DNA of 64,000 bases. Source: Saxidomus purpurata (Eukaryota; Mollusca; Bivalvia; Venerida; Veneridae). Shown piece by piece: positions 34,714 through 47,102 of this stretch. A model generated the notes under the pieces. The model saw only the letters and a list, made by a program, of their open reading frames with translations, ran no database searches and had not been told where the DNA came from. Location of the stretch: NCBI GenBank assembly GCA_022818135.1, contig JAFMSR010000017.1:5315403-5379402 (forward strand), written 5' to 3'. The position numbers and the translations under genes are program-made. The stretch's first letter is position 1. The number at the start of each line of letters is the position of its first letter.

Positions 34714-35016
34714 TTGTTATTTGTTTTTTAACGGCTTGGGTAATATTAACCCACGCGGATAATAATTCCATTATTATTATTTCCCATGCCATTTTTTTAA
34801 AACATAACATATAATATAGCGTAAATAAATTTAGCTTTTCTGCATCTATAGAACTATCGCGCGACTACACTTTTAGTTAATATTTCATTGCGTATGTAGT
34901 GTCTATTAGTTCAACACATTTATTTTTTGAAACCTGTTTGTGATGACTGCATAAGCATCAGAAGAAAATTTACGTGTAAAACTAACACACCGTGATTGTA
35001 ATTAAAAAAAGGGGCC

Positions 35017-35068
35017 AAAAAAAAAAAAAAAAAAAAATTTTTTTTTATTTTTTTTAAAAAAAAAAAAA

Positions 35069-35124
<56 letters not shown>

Positions 35125-35158
35125 TTTTTTTTTTTAAAAAAAAAAAAATTTTTTTTTT
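35017..35158. repeat. Poly(A)/poly(T) low-complexity block
   Basis: About 140 bp almost purely of alternating A and T homopolymers. It may be a true low-complexity tract or a base-calling/assembly artefact; there is no biological motif in it. Confidence 0.9.
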
Positions 35159-37220
35159 CATTATACGTTTAGTAAAACTAATTTACTCAATATATTTGAC
35201 GTTGTAGATCTTTGTTCCATTCATATGGAGGTTTTTTTCTTGAAATTTAATCTGATGCACAATTTATTGTTCATTTTTGGCTTGTTTTAATTTTGTTGTA
35301 ATTTCTCAACTTTTCAATAAATCCTCATTTTGATTGACCATGCCCAAATTTTCCCTTTTTTAAGTTTGAACAGAATTAGTGGTGCTAGGTAATTGCTTTT
35401 GATAAAGACTGTAGATCTTTCATGCTATTGGAAGCAAACACTTTTAATGGTTACGCCTAGTCGAAATTCGGTGAAAATTGGTTATTTTTCTTTTTTCATT
35501 TTGCGCAATAACAATAAAAAACCCACACCGTCATATATCAATTAAATGATTTATTGTTGTGTGATGTCTTTACACGTTATACTTGGCAGATGTTGCCTTT
35601 GTTAAGTTAACATTATATATGCAGCGTGTTCCTGTTGTCTGTTCCTATAGTTTAGGGTGTGTGGGTCTGGTATTTGGATGGTAATGTGCTTGATTGTATT
35701 TGGATGTAATTTAATCTATGTTCCTGTGACCAAATAGATAAACATCTTTTGTATACTGTAGAAAAATATCTAAAATACCCTGCTTTGTTACTGTGTAGCA
35801 TTATTCTGAAGAAAGATAACGCACTTTATATCCTCAATAATTCAAATATTTTCTGTGGTAGTAAACATTCATACGATGCGAGTGACATCCGAATTTGAAT
35901 GGATTTAAGTCAGAATGACAAAAAATGTAAAAAAAATAACGTTTCTCACCTCTGTTAAGAGATCTAGACCTATATCTAAAAATATCCATGTACTGTCCAA
36001 TATTCAAAACATATATTTGCAATTTAAAAAAGAACGTTAGGGAAGTTTTCGTACAAATAAGTACAAATAATGGTGATTTTTGCCGGGCATACATTTTTCC
36101 TATTATAACTGCTACGAGTTCTCTTGACATACGACGTGATCAAATATTATTTCGAACTGATCGCAGCTATTTAGTCTTGCTTTATACTACTGTTTCATTT
36201 TGTGATACATGTAGTTCTCAATTTCTTTTAACTTATTTCGTCTATATATATTTCTTCTATTGTTTGAAATTGTGTATTTTCACCTATACTGAAGAAAAGT
36301 GAACTTTTAGATTGCTTCATAATTATTCTCCCTATGGAGTTACTATTTACATGTACGTATGGTAAGTTAAAATGTATGCATTTGCTGTTTTAAGTGGATG
36401 GTAGTGTTCATCCACACTGTTTAAAGGAAACTACAAAGTTTGGAGGGAGCGCTACGACAGAATTTCTATTTTATATAGAACAAAAAGGAAGATGACACAT
36501 AAAGCTGCCCTCTTACTTCTGTTTACACAGCTTATTATGAAACTGTGTGTAATTAAAACATATAGGCACAGTTATATACATTACATAGTGCCTGTAGTAA
36601 GTCTCGTCTTTTACATTACTTCAATGGCATCGGAAGTATAATAACAAAATGGGCTTTATTTTCATTCTGTATAAAACCGTGTGTGCATATTGCGTGTTTA
36701 TTTGAATAAGTTTAGTCAAATTTCACGGAACGGTTAATCTTTCTGGTAAAAATGATTTATTGGTGTAAGTTGAATTCGTAAAGACACAAAAATTGTAGAA
36801 ATATGTGTCAAACATGTGTAAAACAAGACTTTGTGGACTGAAAACCATCTCAAATATCGCGGAAATAAGAGGCCCGTCAATATTTCTATACATACGGTAT
36901 GCCGGCTAAAGTTAAAACTTGAAAAAAAACTATTAATCTAGATAACATTTTATATCTTCGTTTAAATTTAAAGAAACAGTTTTAAGTAAGTTTTTCTAGT
37001 TGAAGAAACGTGCATAGCCTGTTCGCAATGAGGTCTAGTGCAAAATATTTTAAAAATCAAATGCTGGATAATTCTGATATTTGATAATGATTCATAAATA
37101 GCCAATGAATACCAACTTGAAATGACGTCGCACATAACGCCTTTTTCGAGCGAAGGGTTTTCTTCCATTATATCCTTGAAATATCCTTTCAATTAATTTT
37201 TTTCCGACAAACAAATGTCC
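35159..37220. other. Non-coding stretch
   Basis: AT-rich, with no recognisable gene. The open frames at 35834-36130 (-) and 35988-36302 (+) overlap each other and show no domain. Confidence 0.5.
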
Positions 37221-37225
37221 AAAGA

Positions 37226-37375
37226 TTTATAATAAAAGGGTTTTAAGCTAAGAAATGTTATCCTGAGGCTGGATTGGCTCTCGTTGCCCTCGGATCATAC
37301 TCGTGCTCCGCATTCGTACGATCCGACGCATGACTCGAGCACATGCGGCATTCTTGATCGCATAACTATACATGT
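37226..37375. repeat. Diverged relative of the 33283 MITE
   Basis: It starts TTTATAATAAAAGGG and shares GGATT.GCTCTCGTTGC and CGTGCTCCGCA-like phrases with 33283-33438. The right inverted end is not preserved. Confidence 0.65.
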
Positions 37376-40340
37376 AACCCTATTTTATTAAAAGAGTTGC
37401 AATACAAGACTAATCCCATATTGGTGACAAAGCAAAACGAAAAAGGAACATGAGAGACCTTTCTTTCCTATGATAGAAGGGAGAAGGTAGTAACATATCA
37501 GATATAGTTCTATTGAAAAAGAATATGTAAGGATGCATTTAAATGAGTTTTTCACAATAACGCTGGTAAATATGTGCTTGAAAAGGTGTTGTTTTTTTCA
37601 CCAAAAGAAAACGACGTAAAGCTGGAAGCATAATTATAATGTCAATGTTTTAAATAGGATTCTATGAATGGAACTTGTTTATTACTTACTGAGTATCTGT
37701 TATATATGTTAATGTTTTTGTAGAGTTGATACATTGTATATAAATTTTAAACAGGTATGTCAAATGCTAAGTTATTTGACATATTGTTTAATATTAAGTC
37801 TGAATTATATCAGGTTTATGGAAACTGCATTTGTTTATCATATCTACACTGATTCAAAACGAATCTTTAATATTGACATTTTCCATACAATTTGATAATA
37901 GAATACTGAAAAATTTACCTTAGAAATGTAAGCCTCTCAATTGTCCAAGTAACTAGTTACAATGACGTTACTCTATACTTTTATCTAAATGTTACACATG
38001 TATTGTAACAATTGTAACTTGTCCGTATTTGTATTCATATAACGGTCGCAAAATAGAGTAATTTCTGTTCAAAGAACGGAACGTGAAAATCGCTTTCAAT
38101 GATCAAAGTTAATATGTGGCTTCCGATTCTCGAAAACTGTTTGTCGTTTAATGCAAAATCCGTTAGCAGGAATGTTCTAAACGTTCAGCCAATAAAATGC
38201 TAAACAGCAGTTCGTAGTAAACCTGAAACTACCGTATTGGTCGATCAGTAGTTCTAAATAGAACACACGTCAATAAAGTGATTGTGATTGTGGAAATTGC
38301 AGTCATACTCTACTATTCGAACCTGAGCCTTCTTAATTAAGTGTCCAGCGTCATACCTCCATACCACAATGATGCCCTCTCTATGTGGTTTGGGCACACA
38401 ATAATAAGATCAACGTGTTAGTCAATTTTTAAAACTGTAAGTTTCTTCATTTATACAGAAATTGGTAGAGACAGTACAGTCCCACCTCCCTAAACGACAC
38501 CTCACGAGAGCAACACCCTCCCTTATAAAACACACATTTTCTTTCCTGATTGGTCAGTAATCTAAGGGATGGACCTCTCCAGAACAACACATCTTTACCA
38601 CAAACACATTCTGTGGTCGCCAAGGGTGTTCCCTCGGTTTAAAGTAACTACGAATACCTGTGATTGAAATTTTCATTGGTGCAGACCTAAATGCTAGAAT
38701 TGGAAATTTATCAGATACATAATGCGTACAGATTGTTGTGATTAAATTCCATTGTGACAGTTACACGTGATTTTATCGATTTTCCCACAGTTTCAAAGTT
38801 TTGTATATTAATTCGCCGTTCTTAATATAATAGCTTTACGTTCATCTCGATTTGTCCCACAGGACATTTTATCTAACTATTAAACTTTTTAAATTATAAC
38901 CTATGCAAGAGATCAGTGATCAATTTGGATTATACCCTTTTCTATGAGAACGTTCACGTCTCCTAGATAACATAATTTAATTGCTATACGTAATGAGTAA
39001 ATTGATATTTCAAAGAGTGATAACGTAAGATACTTTTCAGATTTAATGATCAACGAACGAGCAAAAACAGCCATTATTTTCAAATCGAGTCTTCTAGAGA
39101 AAACCAGGCGGATATCGACTCTATATACGAATATTCATCTGACTTTATTACCAATGCAATGCTGGGAACAATTCCAGTATTTAACGGTACAAAGAGAACT
39201 AACCAACGACGTAAACATAATAAACGGTACCGGAATGACCGCAACGCCAGAAATTCTCGATAAATAAGATGATTAATGACGACAAATCTCGTTAATAGTG
39301 CGCGTCAATCACTGTCGAGATATTTTGAACTTCTCGCAAAAGTATATCAATGATTTACACAATAGCAAAGAGTAGAGTCTTAGGACCCACAGAAAGACTG
39401 TTTTGTGTCTGTTATTTAACTTTTATATAAACATGAAAGTAGTTTCAGTGTTCGTAGTCATCATAATTAACTTTATAGCATCATATATATTTTCAGGCTT
39501 ATGTCTGTACCAAATTCTATTATAAGATGTTAATTTCGCAGAAAGACAATCTATTGAAAAAGCTATACAGGTCATGCTTTCTCGGCAGGAGGGCGGGGGG
39601 ATTTGGGGTAATTAATGGCAAAAAACATTTTCATTCGTTTATTGTCTAGCAATGGCTCAATTGGACAGTTAGCAAAGTAGTTGGCCACAACCTGGGTTTA
39701 ATCCTCGTCCTAAGCAAGATATGAGATGGTAGGTGATTGGGTAGGTGCGCTTTCTCCAGATTCTTCCCAAAGTAAGGTCATCATTGTGTAAAGGAAACTT
39801 TGTACATGATAATGTAAAATTGATGTTGTATTTTCCAGTCAAAATCTTTTGTAATCAAAGTATACTTGTATTCCATTCAAGCTTGATCATAAAATGATTT
39901 ATATTGCATCGTGTGCTGTGGAATATCTCTGAAGTGTTAGTCGATCTTTTTAAACTGATACACATGCATTTTCAGCGCATTCCCTTGCACAAACTACTGA
40001 GATAGGACTTAAAACATAACTTAAACATGTATACAATAATGCAGAAAAATACCTTCGTATACATGTAATCAGCTCTTTTTTTCAATAATGTTTACATATA
40101 CACGATCGGAAAACATTGTTTTTTTAACGGCCTTAGCACGTTTTTCGGTTATGAAGTTGATGATGATAGATGTATGTCATGTAAAACTTGGGACTTTTGG
40201 CCATTGTTTATGAGCAAAAGATTTTAGACCAAGCTTAAATTATTACTTGGGACAGATCCGCAGGTGTCTGTGGGTCAAAACGCAAAATCCCACAGAGGTC
40301 TGTAAGCTAATGCGGGTAAACTGAAAATTTACAAACCTGG
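37376..40340. other. Mostly non-coding stretch with degenerate tRNA-like repeats
   Basis: No gene was recognised. A minus-strand B box-like GGTTCGAATAG with upstream A box-like sequence lies near 38315-38380. A plus-strand A/B box pair (TTAGCAAAGTAGTTGG, GGGTTTAATCC) lies near 39668-39705. Both look like old SINE heads. Confidence 0.45.
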
Positions 40341-40363
40341 TAAAATCGTGTCTGTCGTTTTCA

Positions 40364-40693
40364 ATGTTGTCTAAATTTGTCAGCATTTGCCTCAGATGTT
40401 TGATTTTTCAATATTCAAGATATGTCGGCATAGCTATTAAATTCACACAGACAAAACGTGTTTACAGTTTATTACGTTACGGCTGTCAGAAAGATATAGC
40501 GATAGTAGAAAGGGAAAACGTTATCTGGAGGCCAAGTCTTAACGTACAAAATAACGGCCTATATAGCTGTGAAAGATTGCGCGAATTTATTTCAAAATTT
40601 GACCAACAGTTTAATTATTCTAGAGCCTCCTTAACAGACATAATTGGTAAAGAACCAAGCCGTCTGAGGGCCATATTCATAATACTATACTAG
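40364..40693 (+). other. Unassigned open frame
   Basis: 109 codons with a fairly complex residue mix in the second half (LYSCERLREFISKFDQQFNY, then LTDIIGKEPSRLRA). There is no splice, promoter or neighbour evidence and no recognised domain. It ends at the palindrome TACTATACTAGTATAGTA (40683-40700). It may be a fragment of an unrecognised gene or chance. Confidence 0.25.
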
Positions 40694-41033
40694 TATAGTA
40701 TACTAATAAACTCGTAAGCAACCATGCAAATAAGACTTATGTACAAACAAAATCATTTTAATCATTTCTTTTGTGCAAGATAACTAATGATAATTTAAGT
40801 GAAGAAAAAAGTTCTAACCAATAGATTATAGGAAAATATGTTCTTTTTTATATGAATAATCATGCACTTTTGTTTCAGGTGCCTCTCATCACGTGATACT
40901 CGAATGCTCAATCGTTCAAATCTTTTAGGGTAATTAATTATAACGAACGGTAAATGTCAATGCCTATACGAATTCATCCAAACGATGCACAATTTCAAAT
41001 ACTCCATTGTACTCATATAACGTTTTATATTCA

Positions 41034-41345
41034 GGATTCTAATATGCCTATGGTATATTTCTATATTCAATTCGAGTGCATTAATATGATTAAAGCACTC
41101 GGAAAAGAAGGCGGAGTTTCGGACATGGAAGTAGCTCCTTCCGACTTTTCTAATTTACTCCCGCACAAAAATAAAATATAGAAATGGAAATAATATCTGT
41201 ATAAATGCATCAGTCGCATGAAATAGTTGTGTTTAAGAACCCAAATATTATTTTTGATTGCGTCAAGTAAGCCTTAGAATACCTTCACCTTGTTTTCCTT
41301 TAAAAAGGTTAAGAATATTCAGGATAAACGTCATACAATGTTTTG
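41034..41345 (+). repeat. Dispersed repeat, inverse copy of 29000-29290
   Basis: The sequence from ATTCTAATATGCCTA through the hairpin CGAGTGCATTAAT..ATTAAAGCACTCG to CTTACTTGACG-like sequence (here inverted) matches the block inside the BEL 3' region with modest divergence. The open frame at 40954-41181 is part of it. Confidence 0.8.
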
Positions 41346-42720
41346 ATTCCGGGAGACAAAACAATGAATGAAAACGTTGACGTCATCACACTGACGTCAT
41401 TACTCCACGTTAAAACGTTGTACAGTTCAGATTAACGGTTCGCTTTTAAATCGATTGTCTGCTTTGTTAGGTTCTCAATCTGACGTCTTCTGCATAATGT
41501 CACAGTCGGGATTTTTAAAAATATTTTTTATGTATTATATGATTAAACTAAAATAAGTTTGTATAATATAGTTATGAATGATATCTAGACTGGTTGCCCG
41601 AATAGGGGAGTGAATTCCAACAGCCACTATTTATGCTATTTTACACATTACCGCTGAATTGAAAGAAAGGTCCGTACTAGTTACGATAGTTTTCATAAAT
41701 TCGGCCTATTAGAATCGAAATAATCTATGGCTTGCAGTGCTTTATCGAAATTGAAGCATTTCCCGTCGGTAATGTGCCTGCGTAATAATTCACTCGGGCT
41801 TCGCCCTCAATTTCGATAAAGCACTCAAAGCCATATATTATTTTTCAATTAGAGGAAAATTAGATGCTGGCAGGATGTGTTAACATACATGTCAAAGTAT
41901 AAAGTTCCGAAGACTTTTAAGTATGATATTAATGGATGTCTGTTTAAGCGCCAGAACCCAGGAAAGGCATATTTTTTCTAACTATATTAAGATGCATCAA
42001 ATATTCTTTACGTTGAATTAACGGTTACCAACGAAGCCTGTAATGCGACACTAAATCAATCATAAATGGAACTTTCTCTGCATTTATATTTACTTCATAT
42101 AATCTTTACATCAATATTAATAACGAGGATGGTAAGAAGTTTCATACAACATCATAAATGCATTAATTTTGCTGAGCATGATATAGCATAGGAATTTCGA
42201 TTAGAAGTCTATGTATCAATGAAAATAGACGTCCTCAACTTTCAAACGATTTGGAAATGGATGAATAGTTCGTGACATGGCACGGGAAAGATGATTTGAA
42301 ACCGATACTTATGCAAATATTCCTATCCATTTAAACAAATTGTGCACGTCTTTTCGTCGCATAGCACGGGAAATATTTCAAACTGATAATTTTTTTCTCA
42401 AATATTTCTATCCTTGCAAAAAATAAATATTCCCTCATACAAGTGGTAAGTGCCGAACATCAAAGGAGCGACGCAGAAATCATGAAGACAAATATTTTTA
42501 TCAAACTATACCGGGAAAATTCAAATACTCACTGCATTAAATACAAATCTTGCATAAAACTGTCTGACCAGTATTACTCGACGTTTCTGAAATACTGATC
42601 AATCAATTGATGCAATCCATCACGCATAGCTTATGTTTACTGATGTTATATGACATACCTACTGTAAATACACTTTGCGATCATATGACACTTCGCTCTC
42701 CAATCATAAAAATAAAACTA
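41346..42720. other. Non-coding stretch
   Basis: Apart from the hairpin repeat at 41727-41836 nothing was recognised. Confidence 0.5.
41727..41836. repeat. 110-bp hairpin repeat (GTGCTTTATCGAAATTGA ends)
   Basis: Inverted arms of about 28 bp, containing AGTGCTTTATCGAAATTGA on the left and TCAATTTCGATAAAGCACT on the right. The left arm and interior (AATGTGCCTGCGTAATAATT) are shared with 28862-28965, so this is a minimal member of the same family. Confidence 0.82.
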
Positions 42721-43377
42721 TCACAAGAAGACGCGGCAATGCCGCCAAAGCAGGTTTAAACAGCGCCTGTAGAAATTGTAGAATTAAAAAAAAACAGTCA
42801 TCTTGACTCCTCCCTATCTTAGTAACAGTGCCCTTGACCCTTGTGCCCAAATATTTTTTTCGCTACAATTTAAAAACTAATTTTTTTTTTACATTTTTAG
42901 TAACAGTGACCTTGACCCTAGTGACCTTGACCCCCATTTGTTTTTGCTTAAAACAATCTAAAAACTAAAAATAAATAAAAATCTATTTTTAGTAACAGTG
43001 ACCTTCCCCTTGACCCTAGTGACCTTGACCCCGAAACAATTTTTTTTTTGCTTAAAACAATCAAATTACTAAAAATAAATAAAAATCTATTTTTAGTAAC
43101 AGTGACCTTGACCTTGAGCCAAGTGACCTTGACCCCAAAAAAAATTTTGCCTTAAAAGAATCTAAAAACTAAAAATAAATAAAAATCTATTTTTAGTTAC
43201 ACTGACCTTGACCTTGACCCTAGTGACCTTGACCCCGAAAAAAAATTTTTTTGCTTAAAACAATCAAATAACTAAAATTAAATAAAATCTATTTTTAGTA
43301 ACAATGACCTTGACCTTGAGTCAAGTGACCTTGACCAAAAAAAATTTTTTTTTTGCTTAAAACAATCTAAAAACTAA
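42721..43377 (+). mobile_element. Family C Helentron/HINE-like element, copy 1 (5' part)
   Basis: It starts CAAGAAGACGCGGCAATG, followed by the subterminal box AAGCAGGTTT (42748-42757), and continues into ~95-bp core units built on AGTAACAGTGACCTTGACC...CTTAAAACAATCTAAAAACTA. It stops abruptly at 43377 where a family A element begins. The remaining 3' part is not present beyond the family A insertion, where a second family C 5' end starts instead. Confidence 0.8.
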
Positions 43378-44734
43378 CTAGAGCTATCACTAAATGTGAT
43401 TAATACCCCCAAAAGACTGCTTTATAAACTGAGAAAGTTCGTAGTAACAGAATACCTTGCAAACAAACTAAAAAGAGATATTGTTCTTGGCAATAACTCT
43501 GTAATTTGTCAAGATGGAGTTATGGTTCTTGTACACTGCACTTTCTCTCATTGTGCTTGACCATTGTATGAAGTTGTATTGAATTCCAACCAATAGTTTT
43601 CGAATAATGCTCCGGACAAGTAAAAGTAACAAAGGGCAATAACTCTGAAATGAGTCAAGATAGAGTTATTGTTCTTTTCGCACTGCACTTCCTCTCAATG
43701 TGCTCGACCATTTTATGAAGTTGTATTGAATTCCAACCAGAAGTTTTCGAATAATGCTCCGGACAAGGAAAAGTAACAAAGGGCAATAACTCTGTAATGA
43801 GTCAAGATTGAGTTATGGTTCCTGTGCACTGCACTTCCTCTCATTGTGCTTGACCATTGTATGAAGTTGTTTTGAATTCCAACTAGTACTTTTCGAATTA
43901 TGCTGCGGACAAGGAAAAGTAACAAAGGGCAATAACTCTGTAATGAGTCAAGATGGAGTTATGGTTCTTGTGCACTGCACTTCCTCTCAATGTACTTGAC
44001 CATTGTATGAGGTTATACTGAATTCCAACCAGTAGTTTTCAAGTAATGCTCTGGAGAAGAAAAAATAACAAAGGGCAATAACTCTGAAAATACTCTAGAT
44101 AGAGTTATGGTTCTTGTACACTGCACTTCCTCTCATTGTGCTTGATTATTGTATGAAATTGTATTGAATTCCAACCAGTAGTTTTCAAGTTATGCTCCGG
44201 ACAAGGAAAAGTAACAAAGGGCAATAACTCTGTAATTAGTCAAGATGGAGTTATGGTTCTTGTGCACTGCACTTCCTCTCAATGTGCTTGACCATTGTAT
44301 GAAGTTGTATTGAATTCCAACCAGTAGTTTTCAAGTTATGCTCCGGACAAGGAAAAGTAACAAAGGGCAATAACTCTGTAATTAGTCAAGATGGAGTTAT
44401 AGTTCTTGTGCACTGCACTTCCTCTCAATGTGCTTGACCATTGTATGAAGTTGTATTGAATTCCAACCAGTAGTTTTCAAGTTATGCTCCGGACAAGGAA
44501 AAGTAACAAAGGGCAATAACTCTGTTATTAGTCAAGATGGAGTTATAGTTCTTGTGCACTGCACTTCCTCTCAATGTGCTTGATCATTGTATGAAGTTGT
44601 ATTGAATTCCAACAAGTAGTTTTCAAGTTATGCTCCGGACAAGGAAAATGCAACAGACCGCCCGACCGACCGACCGACCGACCAACCACCGGGTGACTCC
44701 TATATACCCCCCTAAACTTCGTTTTGGGGGTATA
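43378..44734 (+). mobile_element. Family A Helentron/HINE-like element, copy 1
   Basis: It runs from CTAGAGCTATCACTAAATG to a terminal hairpin TATACCCCCC...GGGGGTATA at 44703-44734. About eight core units of ~145 bp repeat GGACAAGGAAAAGTAACAAA and GGGCAATAACTCTGTAAT. A (CCGA)n stretch at 44657-44683 precedes the hairpin. The 12-bp box ATACCCCCAAAA at 43403-43414 is the exact inverse of the hairpin right arm at 44722-44733. There are no ORFs except frame-open repeat shadows. The layout matches pearl/HINE elements; it would depend on a helicase encoded elsewhere (inference). Confidence 0.85.
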
Positions 44735-44800
44735 ACAAGAAGACGCGGCAATGCCACCAAAGCAGGTTTAAACAGCGCCTGTAGAAATTGTAGAATTAAA

Positions 44801-47102
44801 CAAGAGGGCCAAGATGGCCCTATATCGCTCACCTTGGTACAAGTCCACTTGCCTGGTGGAAGATCACTAGATAATGTTATATACCAAATAAGTTTTCCTA
44901 TTAAGCCTTTGTAAAACAAACTAGAGCTATCACTAAATGTGATTAATACCCCCAAAAGGATTGCTTTATAAACTGAAGAAGTTCGTAGTAACATAATACC
45001 TTGCAAACAAACTAAAAAGAGATATTGTTCTTAGCAGTTCCTCTCATTGTGCTTGACCATTGTATGAAGTTGTATTGAATTCCAACTTGTAGTTTTCGAA
45101 AAATGCTCCAGACAGGGAAAAGTAACAAAGGGCAATAACACTGTAATTAGTCAAGATGGAGTTATGGTTCCTGTGCACTGCACTCCCTCTCACTGTGCTT
45201 GACCATTGTATGAAGTTGTATTGAATTCCAACCAGAAGTTTCCAAGTTATGCTCCGGACAAGGAAAAGTAACAAAGGGTAATAACTCTGTAATGAGTCAA
45301 GATGGAGTTATGGTTCCTGTGCACTGCACTTCCTCTAAATGTACTTGACCATTGTATGAGGTTGTACTGAATTCCAACTAGTAGTTTTCAAGTTATGCTT
45401 CGGACAAGGAAAAGTAACAAAGGGCAATAACTCAGTAAATACTCAAGATAGAGTTATAGTTATTGTACACTGCACTTTCTCTGAGTGTGCTTGATCATTG
45501 TATGAAGTTGTATTGAATTCCAACCAGTAGTTTTCAAGTTATGCTCCGGACAAGGAAAAGTAACAAAGGGCAATAACTCTGTAATTAGTCAAGATGGAGT
45601 TATAGTTCTTGTACACTGCACTTCCTCTGAGTGTGCTTGATCATTGTATGAAGTTGTATTGAATTCCAACCAGTAGTTTTCAAGTTATGCTCCGGACAAG
45701 GAAAAGTAACAAAGGGCAATAACTCTGTAATTAGTCAAGATGGAGTTATGGTTCTTGTGCACTGCACTTCCTCTCAATGTGCTTGACCATTGTATGAAGT
45801 TGTATTGAATTCCAACTAGTAGTTTTCAAGTTATGCTCCGGACAAGGAAAAGTAACAAAGGGCAATAACTCTGTAATTAGTGAAGATGGAGTTATAGTTC
45901 TTGTGCACTGCACTTCCTCTCAATGTGCTTGACCATTGTATGAAGTTGTATTGAATTCCAACTAGTAGTTTTCAAGTTATGCTCCGGACAAGGAAAATGC
46001 AACAGACCGCCCGACCGCCCGACCGACCGACCGACCGACCAACCACCGGGTGACTCCTATATACCCCCCTAAACTTCGTTTTGGGGGTATAATGATCCCC
46101 CCCCGGGCAAGGTCATTTTGACCTCAGGGGCATAATTTGAACAAACTTTAAAGAGGTCTACTAGGCAATGCTACATGCCAAATATCTAAGCTCTAGGCCT
46201 TGTGGTTTCAGAGAAGATTTTCAAAGTTTTTACTATATATTCCTATGCAAAACTAAGTGACCCCCGGTGCGGGGTCAATTTTGACCCGGGGGTCATAATT
46301 TGAACAATATTGGTAGAGGTCCACTAGCCAATGCCACAAGCCAAATATCTAAGCTCTAGGCCTTGTGGTTTCAGAGAAGATTTTTAAAGTTTTTACTATA
46401 TAAGCCTATGTAAAACTAAGTGACCCCCGGTGCGGGGTCAATTTTGATTCGGGGCTCATAATTTGAACAATCTTGGTAGCGGTCCACTAGCCAATGCTAC
46501 ATGCCAAATATCTAAGCTCTAGGCCTTGTGGTTTCGGAGAAGATTTTTTAAGTTTTTCCTATATATTCCTATGCAAAACTAAGTGACCCCCGGTGCGGGG
46601 TCAATTTTGACCCGGGGTCATAATTTGAACAATCTTGGTAGAGGTCTACTAGACAATGCTACATGCCAAATATCTTAGCTCTAGGCCTTGTGGTTTCAGA
46701 GAAGAAGATTTTTAAAGTTTTCCCTATATATGCCTATGCAAAAACTAAGGGCCCACCCGCTGGGTCAATTTTGACCCGGGGGTCATAATTTGAACAATCT
46801 TGGTAGAGGTCCACTAGACAATGCTACATGCCAAATATCTAAGCTCTAGGCCTTGTGGTTTCAGAGAAGAAGATTTTTAAAGTTTTTCCTATTTGTTGCC
46901 ATAGCAACCAGAGTTCTGCATGGAATGGAATTCTTTGAACAATTTTGGTAGAGCTTCATGCAAGGAACATTCCTGCATAGTTTTATCAACATTGGCCTAG
47001 AGGTTTCAGAGGAGATGTCATTTGAATCAAAATGTTAATGGACGACGAACGACGGACAATCATTGATCAGAAAAGCTCACCCTGGCGTAGCCAGGTGAGC
47101 TA
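44801..47102 (+). mobile_element. Family B element, nested copy, interrupted by family A
   Basis: It starts CAAGAGGGCCAAGATGGCCC, with subterminal GCTCACCT at 44827-44834. It breaks at 44920 for a family A element and resumes at 46092 with five ~162-bp core units. A GACGACGAACGACGG stretch and the near-perfect hairpin AGCTCACCCTGGC/GCCAGGTGAGCT (47074-47101) form the end. It was inserted into an A/T run of family C without obvious target duplication, as expected for Helentron-type integration between two T residues. Confidence 0.85.
44921..46091 (+). mobile_element. Family A element, copy 2, nested in family B
   Basis: Same ends as copy 1: CTAGAGCTATC start, ATACCCCCAAAA at 44946-44957, and its inverse in the terminal hairpin at 46079-46090. 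It has about seven ~145-bp core units and a (CCGA)n tract at 46010-46040. It interrupts family B between GTAAAACAAA and ATGATCCCC. Confidence 0.85.

Noticed and set aside
44623..45274. Open frames at 43713-43925, 44623-45006, 44630-44914 and 45044-45274
   Set aside because: They lie within family A/B repeat units and recur with the units; no domain was recognised.
43378..46091. CRISPR-like direct repeats
   Set aside because: The 145-bp units are contiguous diverged tandem repeats without unique spacers, in a eukaryotic mobile element.
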